Shown piece after piece: positions 37,813-46,186 of a stretch of 64,000 nucleotides of DNA. Location of the stretch: positions 806,001-870,000 of the forward strand of contig NZ_CP059732.1 of the NCBI RefSeq assembly GCF_014117325.1, written 5' to 3'. Below the pieces are notes generated by a model that worked only from the letters and a program-made list of their open reading frames with translations, was not told where the DNA came from and did no database searches. Source of the DNA: Spirosoma foliorum. GTDB taxonomy: Bacteria; Bacteroidota; Bacteroidia; Cytophagales; Spirosomataceae. The stretch's first letter is position 1. The number at the start of each line of letters is the position of its first letter. The position numbers and the translations under genes were made by a program.

Positions 37813-39903
37813 GTGTCTGGATCAATACGCTTTCTACTCACTATAGGCTTTTCAATTTGGCTCTCGGTTACGAGTTGGGAAACGGCTTACGCGCAATCGT
37901 TAGCCATTAGTCAGCTAAAAGATAGCTTGCAAAAGCCCCAATCTGACTCTATGCGAGCACTCAACTTAATTGACCTTGGACGAAATTATATCCAGATCAA
38001 TTTGGATTCAAGTTGGTATTATCTTCATCAGGCGATCTTCCTGAGCAAAAAGCTTCCTAATAAGCGCATACTCACCAAAGCGTATAATGCACTGGCCACG
38101 ACTTATGTCGCCACGGGAGAGGCCAGTAAAGGGTTAGCCATCCTGCGGCAGGCGGATCAAATCAGCCGCGCCTATCCATTTGACAGTATTCGCCTTGAAG
38201 TCCAGGCTAGAATGACCCAAGCCTATCGAATTCAAGGCAATTATCAGCAAGCTCTTCGTATTGGATTAGCACTTGATAATGATCTCGAAAAACATCCTGA
38301 GCGACGAGCCGGACTCGTCGTTACCTTGTATAGTGAATTAGCCTTAATCCATCAGCATTTTCAGAATGACTCACTCGCTTTACTGTATTATAAAAAGGCT
38401 TATCAGTTTGCTACCAATAGCCGAAATAAAAAATCCATTTTGGCAGCATCCGGTAATTTGGGTGAATACTATGTTACTCATCAAGAATTAAGCCAAGCGG
38501 AATTCTATCTAAAAAAAACCTTGGCAATCAGTCAGGAGCTTAAGCTCGATCATAGTACTGCTGAGACATTGCGTAATATTGGCGAGATCAAACGTAACCA
38601 GCATCACTACAAAGCGGCAATCGCCTATTATGAACAGGCTTTATCGATTCAAAAGCGGATTGGTGCTAAGGAGTTCATTGGGTATATCTATTTGGAACTA
38701 GCCCAAAGCTACGGTTCCCTCAATAACCTATCAAGGGCTTTATCTTTTCTGGAACAGTCAATTACGATTTTTAAGGCTATTCAATCGGCTCATTATCTCC
38801 ATCAGGCTTTGCTGGTTAAAGTTAAGTTGCAGCAGAGACTTGGGCACGCTGACCAAGCTTTGCAAGCCTTCCAGGAGGCCCAGCTCCTGAGCGATAGTTT
38901 GAACGGTTTAGAAAAGCAAAAAGCGATTGCCCAGATTCAAGCTCAGTTTGACGTGGAGCGCCAACAAAACCAAATCGCAAATCTCAAAAAGGATTTGACC
39001 TTACAACAACAGACCAAGAACACGATACAATTGCAACTGAGTCTGACGCAAAGTCAACGAACATTATATATAGCTGTTTCTTTCCTGCTATTGCTATTCG
39101 CTGGTTTTATGTACATCAACTTCTATAAATTGAAAAAATCCCAACAACTGTTAAGTCAACAGCAGGATGAAATAAAAACACAGAATGAGCAGTTAACGAA
39201 CCTGAATAAAACAAAAGATCAATTATTTTCTATCATTGGGCATGATCTACGCAACCCACTAGTGCAACTAAAGCAGGAAATTCATCAACTTCAACTAGCT
39301 GCCCAGTTAGGTCAGAAACCAGTCATGTCTTCTTTGACTGGCCTTGAACAGAAAACAGATAATATTCTAGCTTTATTAATGACTCTACTTGACTGGGCCT
39401 ATGTTCAGTTTAAAGGCTTCCAGACCAATTTACAGGTTGTCAATCTAACTGATCATCTCGCTCAAGTGAGTAGTTATTTCTCCGACCGAACGAATCAAAA
39501 ACAGATTACGATTATTAATCAGGTTGAAGGACATTGTCTTATTATGGCTGATCCTCAGCAGTTGGGAGTTGTGCTACGGAATTTGATGGATAATGCTATC
39601 AAATTTACACCCGTGAGCGGCTACATCCGTTTGTTAGCCATTGAGCATGTCAATACCATTGAACTTCAAATTCGGGATACGGGTATTGGTATGACTGAAG
39701 ACATGATCAATCTTGCCTTTACGAAGCCTCAGGTTCGCCCAGGAACGCAAGCAGAAAGTGGGACGGGTTTAGGGCTTAAAATAAGTAGAGAGTTGCTTAT
39801 CAAGCAAAATGGCAAACTCGTTATAGAGGGTATTCCCAAAAAAGGAATTACGGTAAAAGTTTTTTTTGATAAACCAGCTCATGCTGATTTGACTAGCGAT
39901 TAG
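37813..39903 (+). CDS. TPR-containing sensor histidine kinase
   Basis: A membrane sensor of 696 aa from GTG 37813. A signal peptide ends near AYAQ. About seven TPR repeats follow in the periplasmic region (for example ALLYYKKAYQFATNSRNKKS). One TM helix (LYIAVSFLLLLFAGFMYINF) and a coiled coil come next. The kinase core has FSIIGHDLRNPLVQLKQEI (His), NLMDNAIKFTP (N box), RDTGIGM (G1) and GTGLGLKISREL (G2). A TTG at 37717 would put 32 residues before the signal peptide. The sensor is probably the partner of the LytTR regulator upstream. Confidence 0.9.
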   Translation: MSGSIRFLLTIGFSIWLSVTSWETAYAQSLAISQLKDSLQKPQSDSMRALNLIDLGRNYIQINLDSSWYYLHQAIFLSKKLPNKRILTKAYNALATTYVATGEASKGLAILRQADQISRAYPFDSIRLEVQARMTQAYRIQGNYQQALRIGLALDNDLEKHPERRAGLVVTLYSELALIHQHFQNDSLALLYYKKAYQFATNSRNKKSILAASGNLGEYYVTHQELSQAEFYLKKTLAISQELKLDHSTAETLRNIGEIKRNQHHYKAAIAYYEQALSIQKRIGAKEFIGYIYLELAQSYGSLNNLSRALSFLEQSITIFKAIQSAHYLHQALLVKVKLQQRLGHADQALQAFQEAQLLSDSLNGLEKQKAIAQIQAQFDVERQQNQIANLKKDLTLQQQTKNTIQLQLSLTQSQRTLYIAVSFLLLLFAGFMYINFYKLKKSQQLLSQQQDEIKTQNEQLTNLNKTKDQLFSIIGHDLRNPLVQLKQEIHQLQLAAQLGQKPVMSSLTGLEQKTDNILALLMTLLDWAYVQFKGFQTNLQVVNLTDHLAQVSSYFSDRTNQKQITIINQVEGHCLIMADPQQLGVVLRNLMDNAIKFTPVSGYIRLLAIEHVNTIELQIRDTGIGMTEDMINLAFTKPQVRPGTQAESGTGLGLKISRELLIKQNGKLVIEGIPKKGITVKVFFDKPAHADLTSD

Positions 39904-39913
39904 CCTATAGTAA

Positions 39914-39943
39914 GTCGTTCATAGCAAAAAACGGGTCGTTTAT
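39914..39943 (+). promoter_or_regulatory. Candidate LytTR-type direct repeat, copy A
   Basis: GTCGTTCAT at 39914-39922 and GTCGTTTAT at 39935-39943 are direct repeats 21 bases apart. LytTR regulators bind two 9-bp direct repeats with about this phasing and a core CGTTNAT. The site lies 69 bases before a small gene and within a leader shared with copy B. Confidence 0.5.
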
Positions 39944-40011
39944 GTCTATTACGAACTGAAGTACCTATCTATTACTAGTTTCGTAAATAAGTAATTGACA
40001 GGTAGGTGAGG

Positions 40012-40185
40012 ATGAGCGGAAAAAAAACAAAAAATCATGGCAAAGTGGTATCTGATCAGCATCAATTGGGTAGGGATGAAGCCAGTCCCATATCAAGCTC
40101 GCCTGATCTAACAAAATTTCGGCTCTTGTTGGCCCAATACAAAGCAAAAGTATTTGAGCAGAATGCCGATCTACTTCAGCTGTAA
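40012..40185 (+). CDS. Small basic protein A, downstream of a LytTR-like site
   Basis: A 57-residue frame starting MSGKKTKNHGKVVSDQHQLG and ending FEQNADLLQL. It is preceded by GGTAGGTGAGG just before ATG. The start region and the leader resemble those of the frame at 40890-41033 (MSNKKQNNQGK), so the two are probably paralogous small genes. I do not recognise the family. Confidence 0.5.
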   Translation: MSGKKTKNHGKVVSDQHQLGRDEASPISSSPDLTKFRLLLAQYKAKVFEQNADLLQL

Positions 40186-40769
40186 CGACTACAGCCTACT
40201 TCCATGAAACAAATTCTGTCTGACTAGCCATTGTACGTTGTGGAATGAAAATAGACGAACCGATTGACGGCGATAAATTGCCGCTTCGGCCGCAATGGCG
40301 GCCCGGTCAGATAGCTAGTAAATCCCACTTCCGATAGCGACAACAGAACGGCCTTCCGGATCGATTGATTAAAAAACCGTACATTGTTCTCGCCTGTAAA
40401 AGGCTGATCTCGGCTCCAAAATGCGACCATTAAGGTCAGTAGTCCCAATCAAGGTGTACTGGTGCCTGGTTAAGTGAGATCGTCTAACCTGCTCAATAAG
40501 GGCAGGTTCCCTTTGGTGCCAAGCTATGTGCCCATTAGAGTAACAGACCGTTCACCGTTGCGGTACATTCATATACATAAACAGTGCCCCTTCCTTCATC
40601 TTTAGCTTTTTTTGAGTTAGGGTATTCTTTTTGAGACTGGTGTTTTTAGCTTGATGAATAAAATAATATGCGGTTCCTGGTTACGGTAGAGTAAGATTAA
40701 AAATCCTCCCTAAGGTGTTTTTTAAAGGTTTGTTTGAAACGCCAACCCAATAATGTAGTGAGCAAATCA
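40186..40769. other. Intergenic region, possible decayed gene
   Basis: No intact gene is seen. A minus-strand frame at 40224-40448 and neighbouring pieces in another frame (HQYTLIGTTDLNGRILE) look like a decayed gene, but I cannot identify it. Confidence 0.35.
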
Positions 40770-40820
40770 GTCGTTAGACGGTCCTGGTAAGTTATTCATG
40801 GTAAAAAACAGGTCGTTTAT
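40770..40820 (+). promoter_or_regulatory. Candidate LytTR-type direct repeats, copy B (three phased sites)
   Basis: GTCGTTAGA (40770-40778), GTTATTCAT (40791-40799) and GTCGTTTAT (40812-40820) are spaced exactly 21 bases apart. The last two match the positions of the copy A repeats in an alignable leader. The site lies 69 bases upstream of the small gene at 40890. Confidence 0.5.
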
Positions 40821-40889
40821 GTAGTTCGGCTGTCTTGTTGTCCACCTGTTTATAGTTTTGCAAAAGGAGTAACAGATAGGCCTGTGAGG

Positions 40890-41033
40890 ATGAGTAATAA
40901 AAAACAAAACAATCAAGGTAAAGATCAGTCCGAATGGCATTTAGGGGAAAGGGGAAAAGGCGGTAGTTTGCCTGGCTTTTTTCAGCTAGCTACTTCACTA
41001 GATTTATTCCTGAGAAGAAATAAAATTGACTAG
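40890..41033 (+). CDS. Small basic protein B, paralogue of the frame at 40012
   Basis: A 47-residue frame starting MSNKKQNNQGKDQSEWHLGE. Its leader and first ten codons align with those of 40012-40185, then the sequences diverge. ATG follows GGCCTGTGAGG. It overlaps the upstream extension of the following LytTR frame. Function unknown; it may be a small regulatory peptide. Confidence 0.45.
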   Translation: MSNKKQNNQGKDQSEWHLGERGKGGSLPGFFQLATSLDLFLRRNKID

Positions 41034-41064
41034 CAATAAACTGCTTATAACCAGTGTACCTTTC

Positions 41065-41487
41065 ATGAAGCGAAAGCGATTCGCAGCTGCTCAAGTACAG
41101 CACAAATTTAAGCCAGACCAGGTCCTTTACTTAATTGGTGACGTTAATTACTGCATGGTTTATTTGCTCAACGGGAAGTCGGTTTTATCAAGCAGGACTC
41201 TAAAATGGTATAGTGAGCGGTGGCCTCAGTTTGTGCGCATTCACAAAGCCAACCTGGTTAATCCTCAGCACATTCATAGCTGTGTTGTGATTTCCTCCAT
41301 CGTAGCCCATCTGATTATGCAGAATGGAGCTCGTCTTTCCATTGGAAGAAGGCGAATCAAAGGGGTTATTAATCAATTAGAGGGTAATTTGTCTATATAT
41401 TCCACCGCTAATAGGCATCTGTGGAGATCGGAACAGGTCTTCTTTAGACCAGCGCATCATCAGGTTTACGACCAGGAACTTGCCTGA
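41065..41487 (+). CDS. LytTR-domain DNA-binding protein without receiver
   Basis: A stand-alone LytTR domain of 140 aa. Marks are LYLIGDVNYCMVYLLNGKSV, WPQFVRIHKANLVNPQHIHS and ARLSIGRRRIKGVINQLEG. No receiver is present, so control must come from elsewhere or from the small gene upstream. ATG 41065 is preferred over a TTG at 41026 that overlaps the preceding small frame. It could act on the phased repeats at 40770-40820, that is, autoregulation. Confidence 0.82.
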   Translation: MKRKRFAAAQVQHKFKPDQVLYLIGDVNYCMVYLLNGKSVLSSRTLKWYSERWPQFVRIHKANLVNPQHIHSCVVISSIVAHLIMQNGARLSIGRRRIKGVINQLEGNLSIYSTANRHLWRSEQVFFRPAHHQVYDQELA

Positions 41488-41665
41488 CTCGTCAGGTAGG
41501 ATATACCTGACGGAACTTGTGTTGAATTAATCTACCTATGAGGCTTTCCATTTCTAAAAAAGCCGTTTCAACGGTTCCCTAAAGGACAGATCATCAAAGG
41601 CTTCAGCGAGTATATTGCATATTGGCAGGATTTTGGCAGTGTGTTTCTCGGTGAATAGAATTGCA

Positions 41666-41992
41666 ATGTTGCAGTCAAAAAACATCTATCTACTGGAAGA
41701 ATACATCAAAACGTTGATCGCAACGGAAGTCGTCTTGCCTGGTATCTTACCCCGTCGGTGGGGGCACGAATTCTGCCGCTCAGAGCTGAGAGGTATTTAT
41801 TTGGGGCTGAAATTTGTAATTAAAAGGGCCCGCCCATTTCTGGATAGCCATATGGTTGACACATTTGAGCAAATCGAGGAATCCAATCCAATCGCCATGC
41901 ACTGGTTTCTATGCGCTTATTGGGAGAAACTGGTTGTGCTGTTGACGTTTTATACTCATCTGGAGAAGTATTACCTAGCTAATTTGAATTAA
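41666..41992 (+). CDS. Hypothetical protein
   Basis: A 108-residue frame starting MLQSKNIYLLEEYIKTLIAT with a helical, aromatic-rich C-terminus (AMHWFLCAYWEKLVVLLTF). I do not recognise the family. It is on the same strand as the LytTR gene, 178 bases downstream. A longer frame from 41615 is possible. Confidence 0.5.
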   Translation: MLQSKNIYLLEEYIKTLIATEVVLPGILPRRWGHEFCRSELRGIYLGLKFVIKRARPFLDSHMVDTFEQIEESNPIAMHWFLCAYWEKLVVLLTFYTHLEKYYLANLN

Positions 41993-42038
41993 ATGCTCGT
42001 TTGTTTATAGAGTCGCCTGATAAGTAACCGGAATAGGG

Positions 42039-42185
42039 CTAGTGTGTCCATAGTGCCCCGCTGATCTCCACTCCAATCACAATACTACCTTGATCGCTCC
42101 GAATCATGCTGGCAAACAACGAACCCGCTGAAGCCACTTGGGAGCCAACTAGCAAAATGGTCATGCCGCGAAAGCTATGCACAAG
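42039..42185 (-). pseudogene. Fragment of an S41-type (tail-specific) peptidase
   Basis: The minus strand reads GMTILLVGSQVASAGSLFAS followed by MIRSDQGSIVIGVEISG. This matches the serine-containing motif region (xxSASE/G..FAS) and the following strand (VVGEETGG) of S41 peptidases. There is no start codon or N-terminal domain and the frame soon ends at 42039. It is a relic of a lost gene. Confidence 0.5.
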
Positions 42186-42190
42186 CTAAT

Positions 42191-42330
42191 TTAGACTGCG
42201 ACTAAACCGTCCTTATTGACAATAGCAAAACGCAACGCTAGCAAGCTTTCGAGTTGAACACAATACGGCTCCAACTGGCCTAAAAAAGCCATTACTTTCG
42301 ACTGGAAAAGAGTAAAATCAGCATAGAATA
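42191..42330 (-). pseudogene. C-terminal fragment of an IS630-like transposase
   Basis: The minus strand reads FYADFTLFQSKVMAFLGQLE then YCVQLESLLALRFAIVN, resembling the C-terminal end of DDE transposases of the IS630 group. The frame is open up to the left end of the IS982-family element at 42331, which cut it. The identification rests on a short segment. Confidence 0.4.
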
Positions 42331-42989
42331 ACGTGAATAATGGGCTACGTTGTTAAATATCCACCTGTTCTGGGAATGAAGACCGATGGCTTGTTCGGGT
42401 AAAAACAATAGGCAATCAAGCCCGAAAGGATGTGGGCAATAGCATTGTAGGGATTCCGATGGCGCGTAGGATCAATGTCAAAAAGAGTCATCAATAAATC
42501 ATTGACTGATTCAATTAACGCTCGTTTGCGCAGTTTGATTTTGTGCTCCAAGGGCATAAGCTGGTTTTCATCTTCGCACGTACTTTAGTAATTAGGTGTA
42601 ACCCCCGCTCATAAAAGTGTTCAAAGAGCGCACTTAGATAGCCTTTGTCGCCAATGCAATGTCCTTTTAAATGATCCAGTAAATAATGTAGAACCTGATG
42701 ATTGTTGTCAGCCACATTACCTGGCGTTAACAAAAAACTTACGATGTCAGCAAAGACACGATGGAAATGAATACGACGATTGTCACAGACAGGCAGTTTT
42801 TTACTGTCCACAAAATAAGTACTGGTAAACTGGCTTTTACGACAGCGGTACTGAAGGAACAAAAATAGGCCTGGTAGCACCTTGGTGATGGTGATCACAA
42901 ATCGCTCATAGCTGATCAGGCGTGGGAAGTACGAATGAAGTTCGGTTTGTACCACTTGGCGGTATTAATACCGCACGGATTTCCATGGG

Positions 42990-43997
42990 TTATGCAAGCG
43001 TTGGCGCATAGTTTTTATCATATTTCTGCTGGCGGTGAATCACCGAGCAGACACGATGTAGGAGTTTGTTGCGAACCGCGTTCAGAACTAACATTTTGTT
43101 CTTACCATCGCCTACTTTCCGTCGATAATAATCACGTAGCTCACCTTTCATCTGGATAACCGACATGGCACCCAAATGGAAGACGGATTTCAAGCGTAAA
43201 CGAGCATGTTGGCTGACACGCGTTTTGCCACGCACACTACTACCCGACCGGTATTCAAAGGGCGCCACTCCAGCGTGAGAGGCCAATTTTTTGGGATCGT
43301 TGATGGCCTTGAATTCGTTAGTAGCTACCAGTACTTCAGCCGCAAGGGCATCACCCACACCAGGAACAGAGGTGATCCAGCCGAAAAGCTCTTTCAAGCG
43401 CTCATCGCGCTGAATAAGCGTATTGATTTGTTTTTCGGCACTGGCCAAATCGGCATTGATAGCTTTTAAGGAGGCCTGGCAGTTTTTGGCCAGTTGCTTT
43501 TGGCGTGACTTTTCCACGAAGCCCTGCTGTTCGGCAATAGGTTGTTGAAGGTGCTGGCGAACTCGAAGATGTCGTTGACGGAGGGCACTCAGTGTTGCCA
43601 GTTTTTGCAAAATGGGCCGTGGCGGCTGCCACAGGCCCATTTTATCTCGAAAACGGAAGGCATACTCGGCAATGCGGACTGCATCAATGGTGTCGCTCTT
43701 ACCGCGCTGAAGGCCCCCTGCCTTCTTAATTTGAAGACTGCTTTCCAGCCAAATCGGTAGCTTCAGTTTGTAAAGGGAAGACAAAAGATGAGCACAATAA
43801 ATCCCTGTATGTTCGAGGCAGCAGACCGATTCCGCACTTGTAAAGTAAGGCAAGGCCTTACTTACTTTCACTGTCGTTCTGATCGCTGCTGGTGAGTTAG
43901 CCGATTGAAGTTGCAAGACCGTAGTTTTGCCATCAAAAACGGCCCAGTCAAGTGTAGCTTTTGAAACGTCAACACCGATGAAGTAGCGAATGTCCAT
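42990..43997 (-). CDS. IS110-family transposase (DEDD recombinase)
   Basis: A 335-residue bridge-RNA-guided recombinase. The RuvC-like DEDD domain shows YFIGVDVSKATLDWAVF (Asp), VCCLEHTGIYCAHLL (Glu) and KSDTIDAVRIAEYAFRF (two Asp). The C-terminal Tnp_20 domain has VPGVGDALAAEVLVAT and AGVAPFEYRSGSSVRGKTRV, whose Ser is the expected nucleophile. Length and motif order are complete, so the enzyme may be active. It is likely to be expressed from the promoter in the long noncoding end, which should also encode the bridge RNA. Confidence 0.92.
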   Translation of the reverse strand: MDIRYFIGVDVSKATLDWAVFDGKTTVLQLQSANSPAAIRTTVKVSKALPYFTSAESVCCLEHTGIYCAHLLSSLYKLKLPIWLESSLQIKKAGGLQRGKSDTIDAVRIAEYAFRFRDKMGLWQPPRPILQKLATLSALRQRHLRVRQHLQQPIAEQQGFVEKSRQKQLAKNCQASLKAINADLASAEKQINTLIQRDERLKELFGWITSVPGVGDALAAEVLVATNEFKAINDPKKLASHAGVAPFEYRSGSSVRGKTRVSQHARLRLKSVFHLGAMSVIQMKGELRDYYRRKVGDGKNKMLVLNAVRNKLLHRVCSVIHRQQKYDKNYAPTLA

Positions 43998-44002
43998 GCG
44001 AG

Positions 44003-44235
44003 ATCGTAATTTAGGGTGGTTATTAAGTCCTTGCTTTGGTACTCAAACCCTTGCTAATGGGCCTAGTTGCCCGAATTTCCATTTGAGCCTTCAAGCAAGT
44101 AAAACAGGGTGGGTCCTGACCGCGACGGCGGACCGTTCCGTGCCTAGAGCTGGAACTCTGCGGCCCCATAGGGTAGCCCACCCTGTTCACTAGTTGGCAA
44201 GCTACCAAATCTTGGAATCTTACCACAAGACAAAC
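44003..44235 (-). ncRNA. Candidate IS110 bridge RNA region
   Basis: The noncoding end upstream of the IS110 transposase is GC-rich and structured, although its reading frames have no protein character. An 11-bp perfect stem pairs 44103-44113 (AACAGGGTGGG) with 44177-44187. It encloses a further structured segment with GGAACGGTCC and GTTCC/GGAAC words. IS110 bridge RNAs are encoded in this position in the element and have stem-loops with target- and donor-binding loops. The exact RNA ends are not determined. Confidence 0.55.
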
Positions 44236-44555
44236 CTAAAGGGCGGCCCCGCCGAACCATTTGTAGCCCGAGTAATGATAAAACACTAAGATGGTCATTT
44301 GCTCGCTGTGACTTAGCTCGCTAGCGGGTTTGTCCAGCGATTCTTGTCCGAGTTGGCGGCTGGTCTGCCAAGCTTGAAGGGCTAAACAAAAATCATCAAT
44401 GGCAACGAATAGCTCAACGAGCTTATCTTTTGTAGCTTGGGGCAGCATAGGACGAAAATTGTAGGTTAGTGACTCGACACCACAAACATCCACAATTTCT
44501 CGCCCTTTTTCCATATAAGCCTCTGTTCATCAGTAGCATAACCCCATTATTCACG

Positions 44556-45079
44556 TTAATTATTATCCAGACCGCGCTTTCTTGCCCATCTGACAAATTC
44601 GTCGGCAGATCCGAGCGTAAAACGGTCAGCAGCCAGTTTTTTCCATTTCTTTTCCTCCAGAAACAGCTTAATGTTGTCTATCCGGGTTTGGTAGTTGCGC
44701 TTTGTTCCTTTGTTTTATAGGTAGCTTCTAAATGTTGCTCAAATAAATCCACCAGTTCCAAAAATATATAGGTGGGTTTCTGTTTGTTGGTGTAAAGATC
44801 CGCTAAATGTTGAGCGCTAACGGGTTCATTTACAGACTCGAATTGAAGGAATAGCCTGGTTATATCTGACTGAATTTGAGATAATTTTAAGTTGTCATCA
44901 TTGACCCTTAGGCTTTTACCTTTGATTCGCTGTTTGTCAGAGTCCCATTCCGAGGATTCAACTTTAATGAATGTGGAGAAATCATTAGCCGGAATGCCAT
45001 CTATTTTGATTCGACAATAGATGGTAGCTTTTACACTTTGGCTTTTGCGGCCGTTGCGTTTAATGGAAAGAACGCGCAT
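44556..45079 (-). pseudogene. Phage tyrosine integrase, truncated N-terminal part
   Basis: The frame from 45079 begins MRVLSIKRNGRKSQSVKATI, followed by an arm-DNA-binding region (SSEWDSDKQRIKGKSLRVND). After a one-base frameshift near 44700 it continues as a SAM-like core-binding segment (NYQTRIDNIKLFLEEKKWKK, ADRFTLGSADEFVRWARKR). The frame ends at a TAA formed with the IS982 terminal repeat. The catalytic domain with the R-H-R-Y residues is missing and was not found on the other side of the insertion. The prophage can no longer make its own integrase from this gene. Confidence 0.82.
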
Positions 45080-45510
45080 TTTTTGTGATACATAATTTTA
45101 GGTATTGGTTATTAAAAAAGTCGCGAAATTATGTAACCAATGCGACTATATTAATATCAAAATACATGAGTTTTATCATGTTGATTTCTGTCATTTTTTA
45201 ACACGTCATTAACCTGGAATTAATATTTTTTTAAATTCTCTATTAATCAGTACTTATTCGTTTGTGAATTTTTGACAGAAATTAGGTACACCCCAAAAGT
45301 TACACCGTTGCAGGAAATTGACAGAGAGAGAAATAGGGCGTAGAAACGCAAAAAGCCCACTTTTGGTGGGCTTAAGGGGCTAGAATTAAACTATCCAGTG
45401 CACTCGTAGGGATTATGAGGCACGCAATTAAATCCTTGTCTATTAGGTCTTTACTACCGCAAAAGTAGCTGGTGTACCCCAAATTGCACCCATTGCCCTA
45501 AAAAAAAAGC
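45080..45510. other. Spacer between integrase and repressor
   Basis: No gene is seen. Two imperfect direct repeats occur: GGTACACCCCAAAAGTTACA at 45285-45304 and GGTGTACCCCAAATTGCACC at 45471-45490. They may be integrase arm sites or part of an old attachment region. A terminator for the repressor lies at 45350-45373. Confidence 0.4.
45350..45373 (-). terminator. Terminator downstream of the repressor gene
   Basis: An 8-bp stem (45353-45360 with 45366-45373) with a 5-base loop is followed on the minus strand by a T-run. It would end the repressor transcript about 140 bases after its stop. Confidence 0.75.
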
Positions 45511-45996
45511 CTAAGCAACGGCTTTTTCATTTTTAGGATACATAGGAACAACTCGACCCTCAGAGGGTACACCGTTAAGAAAATTTGAGCCTGACGCTAT
45601 ACCTGGCCGACTAATAAGAGCGTCAATAGTACGCTGTAAACCTTTTGAGATTTCCATTGCTGCCTCCAGCTCCCTGTCTGCTGCCTCCAGTTGTTTATCC
45701 TTTATAGCAAGCTGCTCTCTCAGCTTCTCAAACTCTAATAATATTCTATCTGCTACTTGAGCGCCAAAAGATGCAGGTTCTACTAGCTTAGGCTCCTGCT
45801 GGCTCTCTGTAAGTTCGGCTACACTCATCTGAAAAAAAGCAGCAATCTGCTCCACTCGTTTAGCTGATAGCGTATTGTGCTTTAGCATATACTCAAACCC
45901 TGGAGCAGTCATTTCCAAAGTGTCGTATAGAGATTTTTTCGAGTGCCGACCCTCTTTTAATAGGGTTTCAATCCTTTCTTTAAACTGATAAGGCAT
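45511..45996 (-). CDS. HTH-type phage repressor-like protein
   Basis: A protein of 161 aa with an N-terminal helix-turn-helix (IETLLKEGRHSKKSLYDTL, TLSAKRVEQIAAFFQMSVAE) and a coiled-coil C-terminal half (LEFEKLREQLAIKDKQLEAA). The gene is divergent from the early genes and a palindromic operator lies between them, so it is probably the repressor or a related regulator. There is no LexA-like peptidase domain, so induction must follow another route. Confidence 0.75.
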   Translation of the reverse strand: MPYQFKERIETLLKEGRHSKKSLYDTLEMTAPGFEYMLKHNTLSAKRVEQIAAFFQMSVAELTESQQEPKLVEPASFGAQVADRILLEFEKLREQLAIKDKQLEAADRELEAAMEISKGLQRTIDALISRPGIASGSNFLNGVPSEGRVVPMYPKNEKAVA

Positions 45997-46107
45997 TGTT
46001 TTTCAGTAATTTAAGTGAATATGTTAAAACAATTTTAAAACTAAATTATAATCTTACTTGCATTAGATTAAAAGTCAGCTTTATATTTGCATCATACTAA
46101 ACGGGAA

Positions 46108-46140
46108 TTGTTACAAAATATGTAACAAATTTTGTAACAA
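46108..46140. promoter_or_regulatory. Repeated operator half-sites between repressor and early genes
   Basis: TTGTTACA (46108-46115) and TGTAACAA (46121-46128) form an inverted repeat with a 5-base spacer. A further TGTAACAA at 46133-46140 repeats the half-site 12 bases on. The position in the divergent region supports a repressor-binding site. Confidence 0.65.
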
Positions 46141-46186
46141 CTACTAAGGAAAGCAAAGAAAAGTTTGTGAACGGTTAAAATATCTT

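Larger units (their letters stand above)
42972..44253 (-). mobile_element. IS110-family insertion sequence
   Basis: An apparently intact IS110-type element, about 1.28 kb, inserted in the IS982 transposase gene. It contains one transposase gene with a long noncoding end (about 235 bases) upstream of it and a short one downstream. Ends were placed from where IS982 coding resumes, so they are approximate. Near the short end is a 16-bp palindrome GCGGTATTAATACCGC (42959-42974). IS110 elements lack terminal inverted repeats, as seen here. Confidence 0.75.
42345..44514 (-). pseudogene. IS982 transposase, interrupted, deleted and frameshifted
   Basis: The N-terminal piece (44254-44514) shows VAIDDFCLALQAWQT and LSHSEQMTILVFYHYSGYKW. 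The gene resumes left of the IS110 copy at about 42955 with VQTELHSYFPRLISYERFV. It continues through the catalytic region VDSKKLPVCDNRRIHFHRVF and GDKGYLSALFEHFYERGLHL. Compared with the family, about 25 residues are missing between VFADI and VSFLLTPGNV. A frameshift near 42545 separates the end (LRKRALIESVNDLLMTLFDI) from the rest. It cannot encode an active enzyme. Confidence 0.8.
42331..44556 (-). mobile_element. IS982-family element carrying a nested IS110 insertion
   Basis: Terminal inverted repeats ACGTGAATAATGGG (42331-42344) and its complement (44543-44556) match exactly over 14 bp. They enclose an IS982-type transposase gene split by an IS110 element. The element is 2,226 bases long with the nested copy. 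I see no matching direct repeat at its two flanks. The left flank is a transposase fragment and the right flank a truncated integrase, which suggests a deletion or rearrangement at one end after insertion. Confidence 0.8.

Noticed and set aside
40224..40448. Minus-strand frame considered as a transposase end
   Set aside because: Only weak local resemblance; no motif and no terminal repeats could be found.
44023..44226. Minus-strand open frame upstream of the IS110 transposase
   Set aside because: It has no protein character and lies in the noncoding end of IS110, where a structured RNA is expected.
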